From: Anaerolinea thermolimosa
Lineage (GTDB): Bacteria; Chloroflexota; Anaerolineae; Anaerolineales; Anaerolineaceae
NCBI RefSeq assembly: GCF_001050195.2
Contig: NZ_DF967965.1
Coordinates: 2,842,331-2,874,705, forward strand
Direction of reading: 5' to 3'
Length of the DNA stretch: 32,375 nucleotides
In this document: piece by piece, positions 16,930 to 25,208 of the stretch
Position numbering within the stretch: position 1 is the stretch's first letter
How the letters are laid out: every line of letters starts with the position of its first letter
The notes under the pieces: generated by a model
Seen by the model: the letters and a program-made list of their open reading frames with translations, nothing else
Told to the model about the DNA's origin: nothing
The model's database searches: none
Position numbers and translations under genes: made by a program

Positions 16930-17745
16930 ATGAAAATACGATTTAGTTTCATTGTCTTGAGTTTGCTTGCCTTATCAATCGTCTTTGGCAGCCAAGTACA
17001 GGCTGCCGGTAAAAAGCGCATTCCACAGGAAAAGATGACCATACTACAGGCAACAGTCGATGACCTGGTAAAGAAATGTGAACAACAGGGAACTGGTCAG
17101 GGATGGATCTATGTTACTTACCAGGATGAGATGCCGGGTGACAATGGTGTAGACCCGGTAACAGGCGTTAAGTTGCCCGTTCATTCGAAGTGGCAAATCT
17201 GGTACCAGTTAGATTCGGAAGGCAAACAAGAGCAGATGATCTCACGACGTGAAGATCTTGAGACGGGCAATGTGTGGATCGCTATGTACAGGTACGGGAA
17301 AATGTATGCTTACCCAGCTGGTTACAAAACAGTAACGGTCTTCAGTGCTCCGGGAAATGTTTACCCGCTCAAGGAGCGTTGTGCTGCATTGGATACGTTC
17401 CTTAAAGAGGGATTGCAAAACCCTGCGGAATCGACTATCACTACCCGTTTCCTGAAAGATGACAGCGGCCAGATAATCCGAGAATTTGTTCAGGAAACCA
17501 AGAGGACAGAACCGGTCGAAATGGAAATCGGCGGTAGAATCCAATCCATTGTGGGGAGTAAAGTCATTCTTCTCCGCAATGATCAAAACGGCCTGCCAGT
17601 TAGCTCTGCGTATTATGTAACTACCGATGAAGGTAATCTCATTTTAACCGGAAGATATTTTGATTTCTCGCTATCCGTTGTGCCTGATTTGCCAGACGAG
17701 GTAAAGTCAATCCTGAATTGGCCGAGTGAGGTGAATCAGGCGTGA
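16930..17745 (+). CDS. Secreted protein of unknown function
   Basis: 271 residues. A classic signal peptide (MKIRF, hydrophobic core, then GSQVQA with likely cleavage before AGKK) is followed by a mostly beta-strand, polar mature part of about 245 residues with two Cys (in KKCEQQG and KERCAAL). No known motif was recognised; the strand-rich pattern with WQIWYQLD and TGRYFDFSLSVVPD is compatible with a LolA/RseB-like periplasmic fold, but this is a guess. ATG at 16930 is preferred over 16909 because it follows GGTGGG and opens directly into the signal peptide. Its stop overlaps the GTG of the next, frameshifted gene (GTGA), so they form a coupled pair. GC content is clearly lower than in the neighbours. 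Confidence 0.75.
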   Translation: MKIRFSFIVLSLLALSIVFGSQVQAAGKKRIPQEKMTILQATVDDLVKKCEQQGTGQGWIYVTYQDEMPGDNGVDPVTGVKLPVHSKWQIWYQLDSEGKQEQMISRREDLETGNVWIAMYRYGKMYAYPAGYKTVTVFSAPGNVYPLKERCAALDTFLKEGLQNPAESTITTRFLKDDSGQIIREFVQETKRTEPVEMEIGGRIQSIVGSKVILLRNDQNGLPVSSAYYVTTDEGNLILTGRYFDFSLSVVPDLPDEVKSILNWPSEVNQA

Positions 17746-18216
17746 AAAAATCATGGTTAATAGTGAGAATAATATTCTTTTTTAATTCTTATAGCGAGCA
17801 TCAGCTATACGCTGGTTCCAGCGTATAGCTGGTGTCAGTACCCTGCCAGCTTTTCAGGAAGAACTGTACAGGGATGCAAAGACGTTTTTACAGACACTGT
17901 AAATAACGTTAAAGTATGGAAAGGTTGGGCAGAGAGTAAAGTAATAAATGGAGCGGCACTTTCTCAGGTAGGAGAAGACATTTGGACAGATACACGTTAC
18001 TGTAACTATGTCGCGGTAGATAATTACAGTTATGGTGGAAAACTTCAGAGTAATACTACCCGCTGGGCGGCCAGCGGGGTTAATCATAACTCGTGTCCAT
18101 GTGCCGGGAGTGTGAATTATGGCGTTGTGTATGTAAAACATGCATACTCCGATGGGAGCACATGGTTTCGAGATGATTCCCGGCCTACAAATCAAAATAT
18201 ACAATCATGTCCTTAA
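17742..18216 (+). pseudogene. Small Cys-rich secreted protein gene with a one-base frameshift
   Basis: GTG at 17742 opens a signal peptide (MKKSWLIVRIIFF) that hits a TAG after 29 codons. If one T is removed from the T6 run at 17778-17783, the frame continues without a stop to TAA at 18214-18216, giving 157 residues: the signal peptide is completed by LILIASISYTLVPAYS, then a mature domain with six Cys (in WCQ, GCK, YCN, SCPC and QSCP) and many Trp, Tyr, Asn and Ser. The coherent signal peptide across the junction and the 4-base overlap with the upstream gene make a real gene likely. The break may be a mutation, phase variation or an assembly error. No homologue is recognised; paired Cys suggest disulphides outside the cytoplasm. 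Confidence 0.7.
17802..17831. repeat. 30-base palindrome, 14-base arms with TT loop
   Basis: CAGCTATACGCTGG (17802-17815) and its exact reverse complement (17818-17831) are separated only by TT. It lies 18 bases after the T6 run in the frameshifted gene, across the end of the predicted signal peptide. As RNA or single-stranded DNA it would form a very stable hairpin. Confidence 0.9.
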
Positions 18217-18271
18217 AATAGAAGACACAGGCCTGGTCAAATTGAGTATCATCTCTCTGATGATGGGTTGA

Positions 18272-18333
18272 AATAAATAGGGGTTTCCGTTCTCAAGTGA
18301 CCATACCCTACCTCTGGCGTCTGCCTATTTATT
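18272..18333. repeat. Inverted repeat between convergent genes
   Basis: AATAAATAGG (18272-18281) and CCTATTTATT (18324-18333) are perfect 10-base arms 42 bases apart, between the ends of the frameshifted gene and pheA. A smaller hairpin, ATCATC/GATGAT (18248-18264), precedes it. They may help end transcription from both sides, though neither is a classical intrinsic terminator. Confidence 0.4.
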
Positions 18334-18343
18334 GATCTCTGCC

Positions 18344-19159
18344 TCACCCTCTGAATCGCGGATACGAGCCCAGTACACGCAGGAAGGTGGCAAACTCTGC
18401 CAGGTTGGCCAGCGCGTTCTTCACCGGGGTTTCCTCGATAGAGCCAGCAAAGTCGATATAAAAAAGATACTCCCATGGTTTTCCGGCCAGCGGGCGCGAT
18501 TCGATCTTGGTCAGATCAATATCGCGTAGAGCAAACACACTCATCGCGCGATAAAGTGCACCGGGACGGTTATCCAGCGAGAAGACGATCGAGGTTTTCG
18601 CATCACTCCCCGGAGAGACCGGCTGGCGGCCAACGATTAAGAAGCGCGTAAAATTAGCCGGATTATCCTCAATAGCTTCGGCCAGCACCTCCATCTCGTA
18701 GATCTGTGCCGCGCGCCGCGCCGCGATGGCCGCCACGCTCCGCTCCCCGGCCTGCCGTACCAGGCGCACACTCCCGGCAGTATCGTAGGCAGGCTCCACC
18801 TTCACCCCCATACGTTTAAGCGTGCCCTCACACTGCGCCAGCGCCTGCGGATGGCTGGTTACCGTGCGAATCTCTTCCAGTCGCGTCCCGGGCAGACCGA
18901 TCAGACAATGCGAAACCCGCAAACTGTGCTCTCCCACCACCACCAGGTCGTGCTGTAAAAGCAGATCGTAGTTGCGGTGAATACTGCCAGCAAGTGAATT
19001 CTCAATCGGTAAAAATCCCAGGTCAGCCCTGCCATCAGCCACAGAGGCAAAGACCACCTCAAAGGACTCGCAGGGGATACTTTCGACCCCCTCGCCATAA
19101 TGCTCGATGATGGCCGCCTCTGAATAGGCCCCGTGTTCTCCCTGAAATGCTACACGCAT
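18344..19159 (-). CDS. pheA: Prephenate dehydratase
   Basis: 271 residues, a monofunctional enzyme without a chorismate mutase domain. The catalytic domain (about 1-178) begins MRVAFQGEHGAYSEAA and holds the conserved Thr-Arg-Phe (171-173, in NFTRFLIVG). A C-terminal ACT domain (about 188-268) has the ESRP motif used for phenylalanine feedback control. It converts prephenate to phenylpyruvate in the cytoplasm. It is the last gene of the long branched-chain operon, nine bases after ilvE; the aminotransferase upstream might also serve aromatic keto acids. Complete and in frame. Confidence 0.95.
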   Translation of the reverse strand: MRVAFQGEHGAYSEAAIIEHYGEGVESIPCESFEVVFASVADGRADLGFLPIENSLAGSIHRNYDLLLQHDLVVVGEHSLRVSHCLIGLPGTRLEEIRTVTSHPQALAQCEGTLKRMGVKVEPAYDTAGSVRLVRQAGERSVAAIAARRAAQIYEMEVLAEAIEDNPANFTRFLIVGRQPVSPGSDAKTSIVFSLDNRPGALYRAMSVFALRDIDLTKIESRPLAGKPWEYLFYIDFAGSIEETPVKNALANLAEFATFLRVLGSYPRFRG

Positions 19160-19168
19160 GGTTGCCTT

Positions 19169-20086
19169 TTATTCCACATAATCCAGCCACTCAGCCGAGC
19201 GAGGATGCCTCCCATGCACTACGGCATAAAAATCCTTCTGCAGGGCGCGGGTCACTGGCCCCATACTGCCACTGCCAATCACCCGAAAGTCAATCTCCGT
19301 CACCGGCACAACCTCAGCCGCCGTACCACAGACGAAGCATTCATCGGCAATGTAGAGATGATCGCGGCTGAGCTGAGTCTCGACCACCTCATACCCCAGG
19401 TCTCGCGCCAGCGTCATCAGGGCATCGCGGGTAATCCCTTCAAGCAATGCCCAGGTGCCCGGAGTGTAGATGACCCCTTTGCGCACAATGAACAGATTTT
19501 CACCGGTGCACTCAGCCACATATCCCTGAGGGTCGAGCATCACCGCCTCATCAAAGCCCAGCCGCACTGACTCGGTTTTGGCAAGGCTGCTGCTGGCGTA
19601 ATTCCCCGTTACCTTGGCTTTGGTCATCATCACATTGGGGTGGTGACGAGTAAAAGAGGCCACATGCATCCGCACCCCTTTTTCCAGGGCTTCCTCGCCG
19701 AGGTATGCTCCCCATTCCCAGGCTGCGATACCCACCCGAGCTTCGCCTGCATCGATGTTCATACTGCGCTGCGGGCTGTGGTGATAAATCAGCGGGCGAA
19801 TATAACACGCCTTGAACCCGTTGGCTTTCACCACCTCTTTACAGGCCTGACCCAATTGCTCTGCCGTATAGGGAAGATTGCGAAAACCCAGAATTTTGGC
19901 CGAATTAACCAGCCGCTCCATGTGTTCTTTCAGGCGGAAAATCGCCGGTCCGCGATCTGTCTCATAACAACGAATTCCCTCAAAGACACCCAACCCGTAA
20001 TGCAGGGCGGTATTGAGAAAGGGGACGGTAGCCTGTGCTTCATCCACAAGTTTTCCATCCATCCAGATAAGTGATGTGGGGGTCAT
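19169..20086 (-). CDS. ilvE: Branched-chain amino acid aminotransferase
   Basis: 305 residues, fold-type IV PLP aminotransferase. The PLP lysine is K158 in KAKVTGNYASS, and the ECTGENLFIV and GITRDALM segments of the class are present. It performs the last step for valine, leucine and isoleucine, moving an amino group from glutamate to the 2-keto acid. ATG at 20086 is preferred to the longer frame start at 20134 because GGAG lies 11 bases upstream and the protein then begins MTPTSLIWMDGKLV, the usual N-terminus. It lies 106 bases after leuB; a hairpin occupies the gap. Confidence 0.95.
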   Translation of the reverse strand: MTPTSLIWMDGKLVDEAQATVPFLNTALHYGLGVFEGIRCYETDRGPAIFRLKEHMERLVNSAKILGFRNLPYTAEQLGQACKEVVKANGFKACYIRPLIYHHSPQRSMNIDAGEARVGIAAWEWGAYLGEEALEKGVRMHVASFTRHHPNVMMTKAKVTGNYASSSLAKTESVRLGFDEAVMLDPQGYVAECTGENLFIVRKGVIYTPGTWALLEGITRDALMTLARDLGYEVVETQLSRDHLYIADECFVCGTAAEVVPVTEIDFRVIGSGSMGPVTRALQKDFYAVVHGRHPRSAEWLDYVE

Positions 20087-20121
20087 TGAAATTTCATCTC
20101 CATTTCTATGTAAGGTTACCC

Positions 20122-20158
20122 AAGGGCACTTCAAACCAGCAGGGTTGAAATGCCCCTT
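20122..20158 (-). repeat. Hairpin between leuB and ilvE
   Basis: AAGGGCACTTCAAA (20122-20135) and TTGAAATGCCCCTT (20145-20158) pair over about 13 bases with one bulge and a nine-base loop. No T-run follows on the minus strand, so it more likely stabilises or separates mRNA segments than terminates. A second small stem (CGCCTC/GAGGCG) straddles the leuB stop. Confidence 0.5.
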
Positions 20159-20192
20159 CCATGCTTTGTCTTTGGGGCCGCCTCAGAAGAGG

Positions 20193-21251
20193 TCAGAGGC
20201 GGCGTAAAATTTCCTCCGTCATCGCCTCGGTGCCCAGGCTTCCGCCCAGATCACGGGTGAGAGCGCCATCATCAAGGGCGCGCTCTACCGCCCGTTCCAC
20301 CGCCACGGCCTCAGCCTCCAGGCCGAGTGAATGCCGCAGCAACAGTGCTGCGCTGAGGATCGTGCCACAGGGATTGGCGATGCCCTGCCCGGCAATATCT
20401 GGCGCTGAACCATGGATGGGTTCATAAAGCCCCGGCCCCCCCGATCCCAGCGAAGCCGAAGGCAACAGCCCCATCGAGCCGACCAGCACAGCCGCCTCAT
20501 CAGTGAGAATATCTCCGAACATGTTCTCTGTGACCATCACATCGAACGCTGCCGGATTGGCCACCAGCCGCATAGCCGCCGTGTCCACCAGCACATGCTC
20601 CAGCGCCACATCTGGGAAGCGTTGAGAAACTTCCACTGTTACCTGGCGCCAGAGACGCGAGGATTCGAGTACGTTGGCCTTGTCAACCGAGGCAAGCTTC
20701 TTCCTGCGAGACTGCGCCAGCCTGAACGCCAGCTCCACTATGCGTTCAATTTCACCCTCGGTATATTCCAGCGTATCCACCGCGCGCCGCTTCCCATCGA
20801 CCAGTGAACGCCCCTTAGGCTGACCAAAATAGAGCCCGCCGGTCAGTTCCCGCACCACAACCAGATCCACCCCTGCCAGTTTTTCGGGGCGCAGAGGTGA
20901 GGCAGAGACCAGTCTGGGGTGCACCTTCACCGGACGCAGGTTCGCAAAGACTCCCAATCCCTTGCGCAGGGCCAGCAACCCCTGTTCTGGCCGCACCGGG
21001 GCTGTAGGGTCATCCCACTTCGGGCCGCCAACTGCCCCCAGCAGTACGGCATCGGCCTGCTGGCAGGCTTTCAGTGTTTCGTCGGTGAGCGCTGTTCCAC
21101 AGGCGTCAATCGCACACCCGCCAATGAGATGCTGGCTGAAATGAAAGGTGTGTCCACCCCGGCGAGCCACGGCTTCTAACACGCGCACCGCTGCACTCAC
21201 CACCTCAGGCCCAATACCATCTCCGGGTAACAATACGATGTTTGCTTCCAT
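20193..21251 (-). CDS. leuB: 3-Isopropylmalate dehydrogenase
   Basis: 352 residues. The N-terminus [17 protein letters not shown], the substrate region [16 protein letters not shown], and the C-terminal MLLxS-like [34 protein letters not shown] with its NAD-binding signature are all intact. It oxidises and decarboxylates 3-isopropylmalate to 2-ketoisocaproate; in this operon it probably also acts on the methylmalate made through citramalate. The ATG at 21251 is preceded by AGGAG at six bases; a TTG five codons upstream is less likely. It lies 11 bases after cimA. Confidence 0.96.
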   Translation of the reverse strand: MEANIVLLPGDGIGPEVVSAAVRVLEAVARRGGHTFHFSQHLIGGCAIDACGTALTDETLKACQQADAVLLGAVGGPKWDDPTAPVRPEQGLLALRKGLGVFANLRPVKVHPRLVSASPLRPEKLAGVDLVVVRELTGGLYFGQPKGRSLVDGKRRAVDTLEYTEGEIERIVELAFRLAQSRRKKLASVDKANVLESSRLWRQVTVEVSQRFPDVALEHVLVDTAAMRLVANPAAFDVMVTENMFGDILTDEAAVLVGSMGLLPSASLGSGGPGLYEPIHGSAPDIAGQGIANPCGTILSAALLLRHSLGLEAEAVAVERAVERALDDGALTRDLGGSLGTEAMTEEILRRL

Positions 21252-21262
21252 GAATACTCCTG

Positions 21263-22819
21263 TCAATCTCCCATGAGGATGCCATACTCAATCGAATCGG
21301 CCAGAGCGCGCCAGGAAGCCTCAATGATATTCGTGCTCGCTCCCACCGTGCTCCATGTTTTATTGCCGTTGTGGGTTTCGATCAATACCCGCGTGGTTGA
21401 GCTGGTGCCCCGGTCACCGTCCAGAATCCGAACCTTGTAATCTTCCAGGTGGAAATGCGCAATGGAAGGATAGAAGGGCAGCAATGCTTTGCGTAAGGCG
21501 GCGTCCAGCGCATTGACGGGGCCGTTCCCGTCAGCTGCGGTGTGGATGATCTCTCCATTGACCCGCACCTTGACCGTCGCTTCGGCAAAAATACCCCTCC
21601 CCTGACGGTGCTCCACATTGGCTGTGAAATCCACCAGCTCAAACGGTGCACAGTAGTCCTTCTGCTGACGCTTGAGCATGAGCAGAACCGAGGCCTCTGC
21701 CGCTTCGAAAGAGAAGCCCCTGGCCTCAAGCGCTTTCAACTCGTTCAACACAGCCGTGATGTCGGCATCCTCGTCCAGAACAAGCCCGTATTCTTCGGCT
21801 TTACTGAGGAGATTGCCGCGCCCCGAAAGCTCCGAAACCACCACGCGCATCTGGTTTCCAACCAGTGCCGGGTCGATATGCTGGTAAGAAGACGCCGTGC
21901 GCCGGATGGCCGCCACATGAATTCCTCCTTTGTGAGCGAATGCCGCCTTACCCACATACGCCAGGTGCTCATCTGGAGAAAGGTTGGCCATCTCAGCCAC
22001 ATAATGGGAAAGCTCGGTCAGGCGCGCCAGACTGCCCTCAGGGAGAGCTTTGAGGCCCATTTTAAGCTCCAGATTTGGGATGATCGAGCATAGATTGGCA
22101 TTTCCACAGCGCTCCCCATACCCGTTAATCGTCCCCTGAACCTGAATGCACCCCTCCTGCACTGCTATCAACGAATTGGCCACGGCGCACTCAGCATCAT
22201 TATGAGCATGAATCCCCAGCTGAGCTTCAGGAAAGCGCGCCCGTACTGCACGGACGATCTCGGCCACTTCCCAGGGCATGGTGCCGCCATTGGTATCGCA
22301 GAGCACCAGCGTTTCGGCGCCACCGCGCGCGGCCGCCGCCAGCGTCTGCAGAGCATATTCCGCATCTTCCTTGTACCCATCGAAGAAGTGTTCGGCGTCA
22401 TAAATAACCGCCCGTCCCTGCTGACCCAGATAGGCCACCGACTCTTCGATCATCCGCAGGTTGTTTTCGCGGGTCGTGCGCAGTACCTCACGCACATGTA
22501 AAACCGAGCTTTTACCCACCACTGCACAGTGGCTGGTACGGGCATCGATCAGGGCGCGAATATTGGCATCCTCATCGGGTTTCTTGTTCGCCGCGCAGGT
22601 GGCCCCGAAAGCCACGATGCGGGCATTCTGCCAGTGCATCCCGGCGGCACGCTCAAAAAATTCGGCATCTTTGGGGTTAGACCCCGGCCAGCCGCCTTCA
22701 ATAAAGGTCACGCCCAATTCATCGAGCCGTCGGGCGATCTGAATCTTGTCATTACACGAAAGAGAAATATCCGTGCGCTGCGTGCCATCGCGTAAAGTTG
22801 TGTCGTATACCTGGATCAT
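21263..22819 (-). CDS. cimA: (R)-Citramalate synthase
   Basis: 518 residues of the 2-isopropylmalate/citramalate synthase superfamily. The N-terminus has [27 protein letters not shown] (41-51), [10 protein letters not shown] (141-150) and metal ligands HAH (204-206), features that distinguish CimA from LeuA. A LeuA-type regulatory domain occupies the C-terminus (about 375-518). It condenses pyruvate with acetyl-CoA, opening the pyruvate route to isoleucine that bypasses threonine deaminase. It lies between leuD and leuB, consistent with shared use of LeuBCD. No ilvA is present in the window. Homocitrate synthase is the main alternative but fits less well. Confidence 0.93.
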   Translation of the reverse strand: MIQVYDTTLRDGTQRTDISLSCNDKIQIARRLDELGVTFIEGGWPGSNPKDAEFFERAAGMHWQNARIVAFGATCAANKKPDEDANIRALIDARTSHCAVVGKSSVLHVREVLRTTRENNLRMIEESVAYLGQQGRAVIYDAEHFFDGYKEDAEYALQTLAAAARGGAETLVLCDTNGGTMPWEVAEIVRAVRARFPEAQLGIHAHNDAECAVANSLIAVQEGCIQVQGTINGYGERCGNANLCSIIPNLELKMGLKALPEGSLARLTELSHYVAEMANLSPDEHLAYVGKAAFAHKGGIHVAAIRRTASSYQHIDPALVGNQMRVVVSELSGRGNLLSKAEEYGLVLDEDADITAVLNELKALEARGFSFEAAEASVLLMLKRQQKDYCAPFELVDFTANVEHRQGRGIFAEATVKVRVNGEIIHTAADGNGPVNALDAALRKALLPFYPSIAHFHLEDYKVRILDGDRGTSSTTRVLIETHNGNKTWSTVGASTNIIEASWRALADSIEYGILMGD

Positions 22820-22870
22820 AGCACCCTCTTAAAACAACGCTAATCAAAAATCGCCAACCCTCCCAACTGT

Positions 22871-23470
22871 TTAACTCGCAGTGGCAGGGTGTTGCGCCTC
22901 GTACCGGCGGATGTGCTCTTCCAGACCCAGTAAATACCCCAGCTCGTCTACCCCGTTGAGTAAACAGGTCTTCGAAAAGGGGTCGATCGGGAAGGCCACC
23001 GCTTCTCCATCTGGCAGAACCAGGTGTTGCGCGGCCAGGTCAATCGTTACGTGTGCTTCCGGGTTGGCTTTCAATTGCTCCATCAGCCTGCGATGCACCG
23101 CTGCATCCACAATCACCGGGAGCAGGCCGTTTTTAAGGGCATTGTTCCGGAAAATATCGGCAAATGTGGTAGAAATGACCGCCCGAAACCCCCAGCCCAT
23201 TAACGCCCAGGGAGCGTGCTCACGGGAGGAACCACAACCAAAGTTGTCACCCGCCAGCAACACCTTTGCGCCCTGATTCTCAGGCTGGTTGAGGACAAAA
23301 TCCGGGTTGGGCGATCCATCAGGAAGGTAACGCCAGTCGGCGAAAAGATTGGCGCCCAGCCCTGCTTTATCGGTGGTCTTCAGAAAACGCGCCGGGATGA
23401 TCTGATCGGTATCAATATTATCAACCGGCAGAACAACCACACGCGAGGAGATTGTGGTGAATTTTTCCAT
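22871..23470 (-). CDS. leuD: 3-Isopropylmalate dehydratase small subunit
   Basis: 199 residues, the bacterial-type small subunit. [17 protein letters not shown] (18-34) and [17 protein letters not shown] (about 74-90) are the family signatures. With LeuC it forms the heterodimer that isomerises 2- to 3-isopropylmalate through isopropylmaleate; it probably also handles citramalate here. It follows leuC after 71 bases that contain a terminator-like hairpin, which may set the LeuC:LeuD message ratio. SD AAGG lies about nine bases before the ATG. Confidence 0.96.
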   Translation of the reverse strand: MEKFTTISSRVVVLPVDNIDTDQIIPARFLKTTDKAGLGANLFADWRYLPDGSPNPDFVLNQPENQGAKVLLAGDNFGCGSSREHAPWALMGWGFRAVISTTFADIFRNNALKNGLLPVIVDAAVHRRLMEQLKANPEAHVTIDLAAQHLVLPDGEAVAFPIDPFSKTCLLNGVDELGYLLGLEEHIRRYEAQHPATAS

Positions 23471-23499
23471 AGAATACCTTCTACCTGAAAAGAAACAAA

Positions 23500-23534
23500 G
23501 GACGCGACCCCCGTACCTTTCGGTGTTCGCGTCC
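23500..23534 (-). terminator. Terminator-like hairpin between leuC and leuD
   Basis: On the minus strand GGACGCGA (23534-23527) pairs perfectly with TCGCGTCC (23507-23500), followed by the T-rich TTTGTTTCTTTT. Inside the loop ACC-GAAA-GGT makes a second small stem with a GNRA tetraloop. It sits seven bases after the leuC stop and would cause partial termination or protect the mRNA end. Confidence 0.6.
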
Positions 23535-23541
23535 TCCAGAA

Positions 23542-24966
23542 TTAGAGGATGGTGCGCGGGTCAGTGACCCTCCCGGTAAGGGCGGAAGCGGCGGCAGTGA
23601 GCGGGCTGGCCAGAAAAGTGCGTCCGCCTTTTCCCTGTCTTCCCTCGAAGTTCCGGTTGCTGGTGCTGATGGCATACTGCCCTGGCTCAAGTTGATCTCC
23701 ATTCATGGCGATACACATCGAGCACCCCGGCTCGCGCCACTCGGCTCCGGCCTCTTTGAAAATGCGATCCAACCCCTCTGCCTCAGCCGCACGTTTGATG
23801 TGCTGTGAGCCGGGCACCACCAGCACCCGCAGGCCATCGGCCACCTTACGCCCGCGCAGAACCGCCGCGGCGGTGCGTAGATCATTCAACCGTCCATTGG
23901 TGCACGAACCAATAAAAACCACATCCACTTTATGGCCGGTTAAAACGCCGCCCGGGGCTAATCCCATGTAGGCCAGTGCCTTCTCAAGCGCGGCTTTCTG
24001 CGCCGGATCAGTCATGGCCTCAGGCGAAGGGATGCGCCCGGTAATGGGAATGCCCATCCCGGGATTCGTACCAAAAGTCACCATGGGCTCCAGAGCCGAG
24101 GCATCCAGGGTGACCACCTTATCGTAGACGGCCCCCTCATCGCTCGGCAGGCGGCGCCATTCAGCCACGGCTTTCTCCCAGGCCTCGCCTTTGGGGGCAT
24201 ACTCGCGCCCCGCCAGGAACTGGAAGGTGGTTTCGTCCGGGGCGATCATCCCGGCCCGGGCTCCCGCTTCAATCGACATGTTGCAGATGGTCATGCGCTC
24301 TTCCATGCTCAGGGATCGGATCGCCTCGCCGGTGTATTCCAGCACATACCCTGTTCCGCCAGCCGTGCCGATCTTCGCAATGAGCGCCAGAATGATATCT
24401 TTGGCCGTCACCCCTCTGGCCAGCCGACCTTCCACACGTACCTCGCAGGTCTTCGGGCGATGTTGTAAAAGGCACTGGGTAGCCAGCACATGCTCCACTT
24501 CACTGGTGCCAATACCAAAGGCCAGAGCACCAAAAGCGCCGTGCGTGGCGGTGTGGCTGTCACCACACACAATGGTCATCCCCGGTTGGGTAAGGCCAAG
24601 TTCTGGCCCGATGATATGGACAATCCCCTGGTGAGGGCTATCCAGCCCCATGAGGGGGATACCAAACTCGCGGCAATTGGCCTCCAGCTGGCGAATTTGC
24701 CGGTAGCTCATTTCATCCGCGAAGGCCATCCGCCCCTCAGGGGTGCCATCGGTGGAGCGTGTCGGCACACCATGATCCATGGTGGCCACCGTACGTTCAG
24801 GGCGGCGTACTTTCAGGCCGCGTGCACGCAACCCGGTAAACGCCTGGGGTGAGGTCACCTCGTGAACGAGGTGCAGGTCAATGTACAGCACAGCCGGCGC
24901 GCCTGGCTCCTCAACGACGACGTGCTTTTCCCAGATCTTATCGAACAGCGTTTTTGGAGTTGTCAT
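23542..24966 (-). CDS. leuC: 3-Isopropylmalate dehydratase large subunit
   Basis: 474 residues, bacterial-type LeuC of the aconitase family. The 4Fe-4S ligands are C354 ([10 protein letters not shown]), C415 and C418 (PGCSMC). The N-terminus [14 protein letters not shown] and the [29 protein letters not shown] region are canonical. It is the catalytic subunit working with LeuD. No good SD precedes its ATG, but the gene overlaps the end of the 70-codon orf70 by 29 bases, so its translation is probably coupled to that reading frame. Confidence 0.97.
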   Translation of the reverse strand: MTTPKTLFDKIWEKHVVVEEPGAPAVLYIDLHLVHEVTSPQAFTGLRARGLKVRRPERTVATMDHGVPTRSTDGTPEGRMAFADEMSYRQIRQLEANCREFGIPLMGLDSPHQGIVHIIGPELGLTQPGMTIVCGDSHTATHGAFGALAFGIGTSEVEHVLATQCLLQHRPKTCEVRVEGRLARGVTAKDIILALIAKIGTAGGTGYVLEYTGEAIRSLSMEERMTICNMSIEAGARAGMIAPDETTFQFLAGREYAPKGEAWEKAVAEWRRLPSDEGAVYDKVVTLDASALEPMVTFGTNPGMGIPITGRIPSPEAMTDPAQKAALEKALAYMGLAPGGVLTGHKVDVVFIGSCTNGRLNDLRTAAAVLRGRKVADGLRVLVVPGSQHIKRAAEAEGLDRIFKEAGAEWREPGCSMCIAMNGDQLEPGQYAISTSNRNFEGRQGKGGRTFLASPLTAAASALTGRVTDPRTIL

Positions 24967-25150
24967 AGGGCGCCGAGAACGTAGGGTTGGTTTGATTGAA
25001 TGCCGTGCCGTTCATCTCTGCCGGGTCATGCTCGTGTCCAGAGATCCAGTCCGTCACATCCCAGGCTGAGGGGATGGTGCGCGGTTCGCGGAAGGGTTCA
25101 GGGTGTCCCTCTCGCATCGGGTCAACCATTTGATTCTTCTGGGGGTTCAT
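24938..25150 (-). CDS. Uncharacterised 70-residue protein (orf70) in the leu operon
   Basis: A small frame between leuA and leuC beginning [26 protein letters not shown] stands seven bases before the ATG, a strong SD. The product is polar and acidic, rich in Pro, Asn, Asp and Glu, with no Cys and no hydrophobic segment; it is probably soluble and partly disordered. It overlaps leuC, which has no SD of its own, so one role may be to deliver ribosomes to leuC. A longer frame upstream (to 25216) overlaps leuA and is not preferred. No family was recognised. The strong SD and coupling argue it is translated; function is unknown. Confidence 0.6.
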   Translation of the reverse strand: MNPQKNQMVDPMREGHPEPFREPRTIPSAWDVTDWISGHEHDPAEMNGTAFNQTNPTFSAPYDNSKNAVR

Positions 25151-25208
25151 TTGTCTTCTCCTTTGGCTCAAAATTTCCAGACGGTTACCGCACCCTGCGG
25201 TAAAAAAA

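Noticed and set aside
17778-17831. Programmed -1 ribosomal frameshift site with stimulatory hairpin
   Set aside because: A -1 shift at the T6 run leads at once to a TAA. Only +1 (or -2) restores the frame, which does not fit a canonical slippery heptamer.
17854-18204. Minus-strand frame of 116 codons over the frameshifted gene
   Set aside because: The plus-strand joined frame gives a coherent signal peptide and Cys-rich domain coupled to the upstream gene, whereas the minus frame has no SD or familiar pattern.
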